From the NCBI GenBank assembly GCA_023129805.1, contig JAGMBK010000028.1, positions 1 through 16,082 on the forward strand: a stretch of DNA of 16,082 nucleotides, given 5' to 3'. The position numbers were made by a program, and so were the translations under genes. The notes beneath the pieces were generated by a model, which was not told the DNA's origin, ran no database searches, and saw only the letters and a list, made by a program, of their open reading frames with translations. Source of the stretch: Candidatus Zixiibacteriota bacterium (lineage in GTDB: Bacteria > Zixibacteria > MSB-5A5 > SM1-73). Of the stretch, positions 15,590-16,082 are shown piece after piece (the stretch's first letter is position 1; every line of letters starts with the position of its first letter).

Positions 15590-15880
15590 ATGGCAGAAAA
15601 AGGCAAACGTAAGATAAAACCACAGGTTAGACCGGCGGCAAAAGTTTATAAACCTAAAGACAAATCGGTCTTGCCCTTCACCAGCAAGAACTACATTCTG
15701 TTCGCCATTGGCTTGTTTGTCATTGTCTTGGGTTACATTACCCTGGGGTATGGTTCCATCACCTTAGCACCCATACTTCTGGTGTTGGGTTACTGCGTGA
15801 TCATCCCCCTTGCCATAATAATCAGTGGAGGAAAGGAAAAGCCACCCCAAGCCACAAAGGGGCGTGATCTTTCAACTTGA
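15590..15880 (+). CDS. Small two-helix membrane protein (DUF3098-like)
   Basis: The 96-residue product has a basic, Lys- and Pro-rich cytoplasmic N-terminus (about 1-30). Next come FTSKNYILFAIGLFVIVLGY and a glycine turn, then a second helix (APILLVLGYCVIIPLAIIIS) and a short charged tail. The layout and the phenylalanine-Thr-x-Lys-Asn-Tyr entry into the first helix resemble DUF3098, a family of unknown function seen in Bacteroidota and related phyla. The ribosome site AAGGAAGG lies 5 nt before the ATG. A terminator follows directly, so this is a single-gene unit or the last gene of the polysaccharide transcript. No enzymatic motif is visible. Confidence 0.72.
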   Translation: MAEKGKRKIKPQVRPAAKVYKPKDKSVLPFTSKNYILFAIGLFVIVLGYITLGYGSITLAPILLVLGYCVIIPLAIIISGGKEKPPQATKGRDLST

Positions 15881-15887
15881 CGCAAAC

Positions 15888-15935
15888 ACAGTTTGAGAGT
15901 CTGCCGCCTTATAAAAGGCTTTCAACTGTTTTTTT
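15888..15935 (+). terminator. Rho-independent terminator abutting tRNA-Val
   Basis: ACAGTT (15888-15893) pairs with AACTGT (15924-15929). After a bulged T, GAGAG (15895-15899) pairs with CTTTC (15919-15923), with one G-T pair, and the T-run 15929-15935 follows. A competing inner stem GCCTT/AAGGC (15906-15910, 15915-15919) also exists. The T-run ends at the base before the tRNA. Confidence 0.65.
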
Positions 15936-16010
15936 GGGCGGTTAGCTCAGTTGGTTTAGAGTGTCTGCCTTACACGCAGAAGGTCACTGGTTCGACTCCA
16001 GTACCGCCCA
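15936..16010 (+). tRNA. tRNA-Val (anticodon TAC)
   Basis: A complete 75-nt cloverleaf: acceptor GGGCGGT (15936-15942) with ACCGCCC (16003-16009), D arm GCTC/GAGT, anticodon stem TCTGC/GCAGA around CTTACAC (anticodon TAC at 15971-15973), T arm ACTGG/CCAGT with TTCGACT loop, and discriminator A16010. CCA is not encoded. Confidence 0.97.
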
Positions 16011-16032
16011 TTTTAGTAAATGGTTCACTGTC

Positions 16033-16082
16033 GGGGTCGTAGTTCAGTCTGGTTAGAACGCCGGCCTGTCAAGCCGGAGGTC
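16033..16082 (+). tRNA. tRNA-Asp (anticodon GTC), partial
   Basis: The 5' two-thirds of a tRNA cut by the window edge: acceptor strand GGGGTCG, D arm GTTC/GAAC, anticodon stem CCGGC/GCCGG around CTGTCAA, anticodon GTC at 16068-16070. The T arm and 3' end lie beyond the edge. It is 22 nt after tRNA-Val, so both are probably processed from one transcript. Confidence 0.95.

Overview
The window looks like a chromosomal segment of an uncultured, Gram-negative-type bacterium, most likely from an FCB-like candidate phylum such as Zixibacteria. That placement is an inference from gene content: a gingipain-like C25 peptidase ending in a type I dockerin, a LolA-like protein paired with an outer-membrane beta-barrel, a small DUF3098-like membrane protein, and many dispersed GC-rich hairpins. 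Three genes have upstream sites close to the sigma-70 consensus (TTGACA with a 16-17 bp spacer), unlike the Bacteroidota pattern.

Layout. 1-1497 (minus): a two-gene operon with a LolA-like periplasmic protein (1497-721) overlapping by 4 bp a beta-barrel protein that runs off the left edge. 1498-2026: a non-coding gap with the operon promoter, two copies of a ~100-nt repeat and a hairpin. 2027-2776 (minus): a protein-L-isoaspartate methyltransferase with a hydrophobic N-terminus and a well-placed internal start. 3205-6894 (plus): a 1229-residue secreted C25 peptidase followed by a strong terminator. 7275-12803 (plus): a probable accessory stretch with a flavin-reductase-like protein, a 67-residue cysteine-motif protein, a single-chain restriction-modification enzyme and an unrecognised membrane-anchored protein. 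This stretch contains several repeat families. 12829-15386 (plus): a two-gene polysaccharide operon, a family 4 glycosyltransferase overlapping by 4 bp an initiating sugar-phosphate transferase. 15387-15589: a cluster of nested hairpins. 15590-15880: a small two-helix membrane protein with a terminator ending directly at tRNA-Val(TAC), followed by tRNA-Asp(GTC) cut by the right edge.

How the parts relate. The left operon probably handles traffic to the outer membrane, the peptidase is an exported multidomain enzyme, and the right operon starts and extends a surface glycan. The middle holds the restriction-modification gene, bracketed by a 37-nt direct repeat. The most unusual signal is a 33-nt double-hairpin element found inside two unrelated genes in two different reading frames, adding 11 codons to each without breaking them. 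This resembles the protein-coding palindromic elements known from Rickettsia. No CRISPR array, transposase or phage gene was seen.
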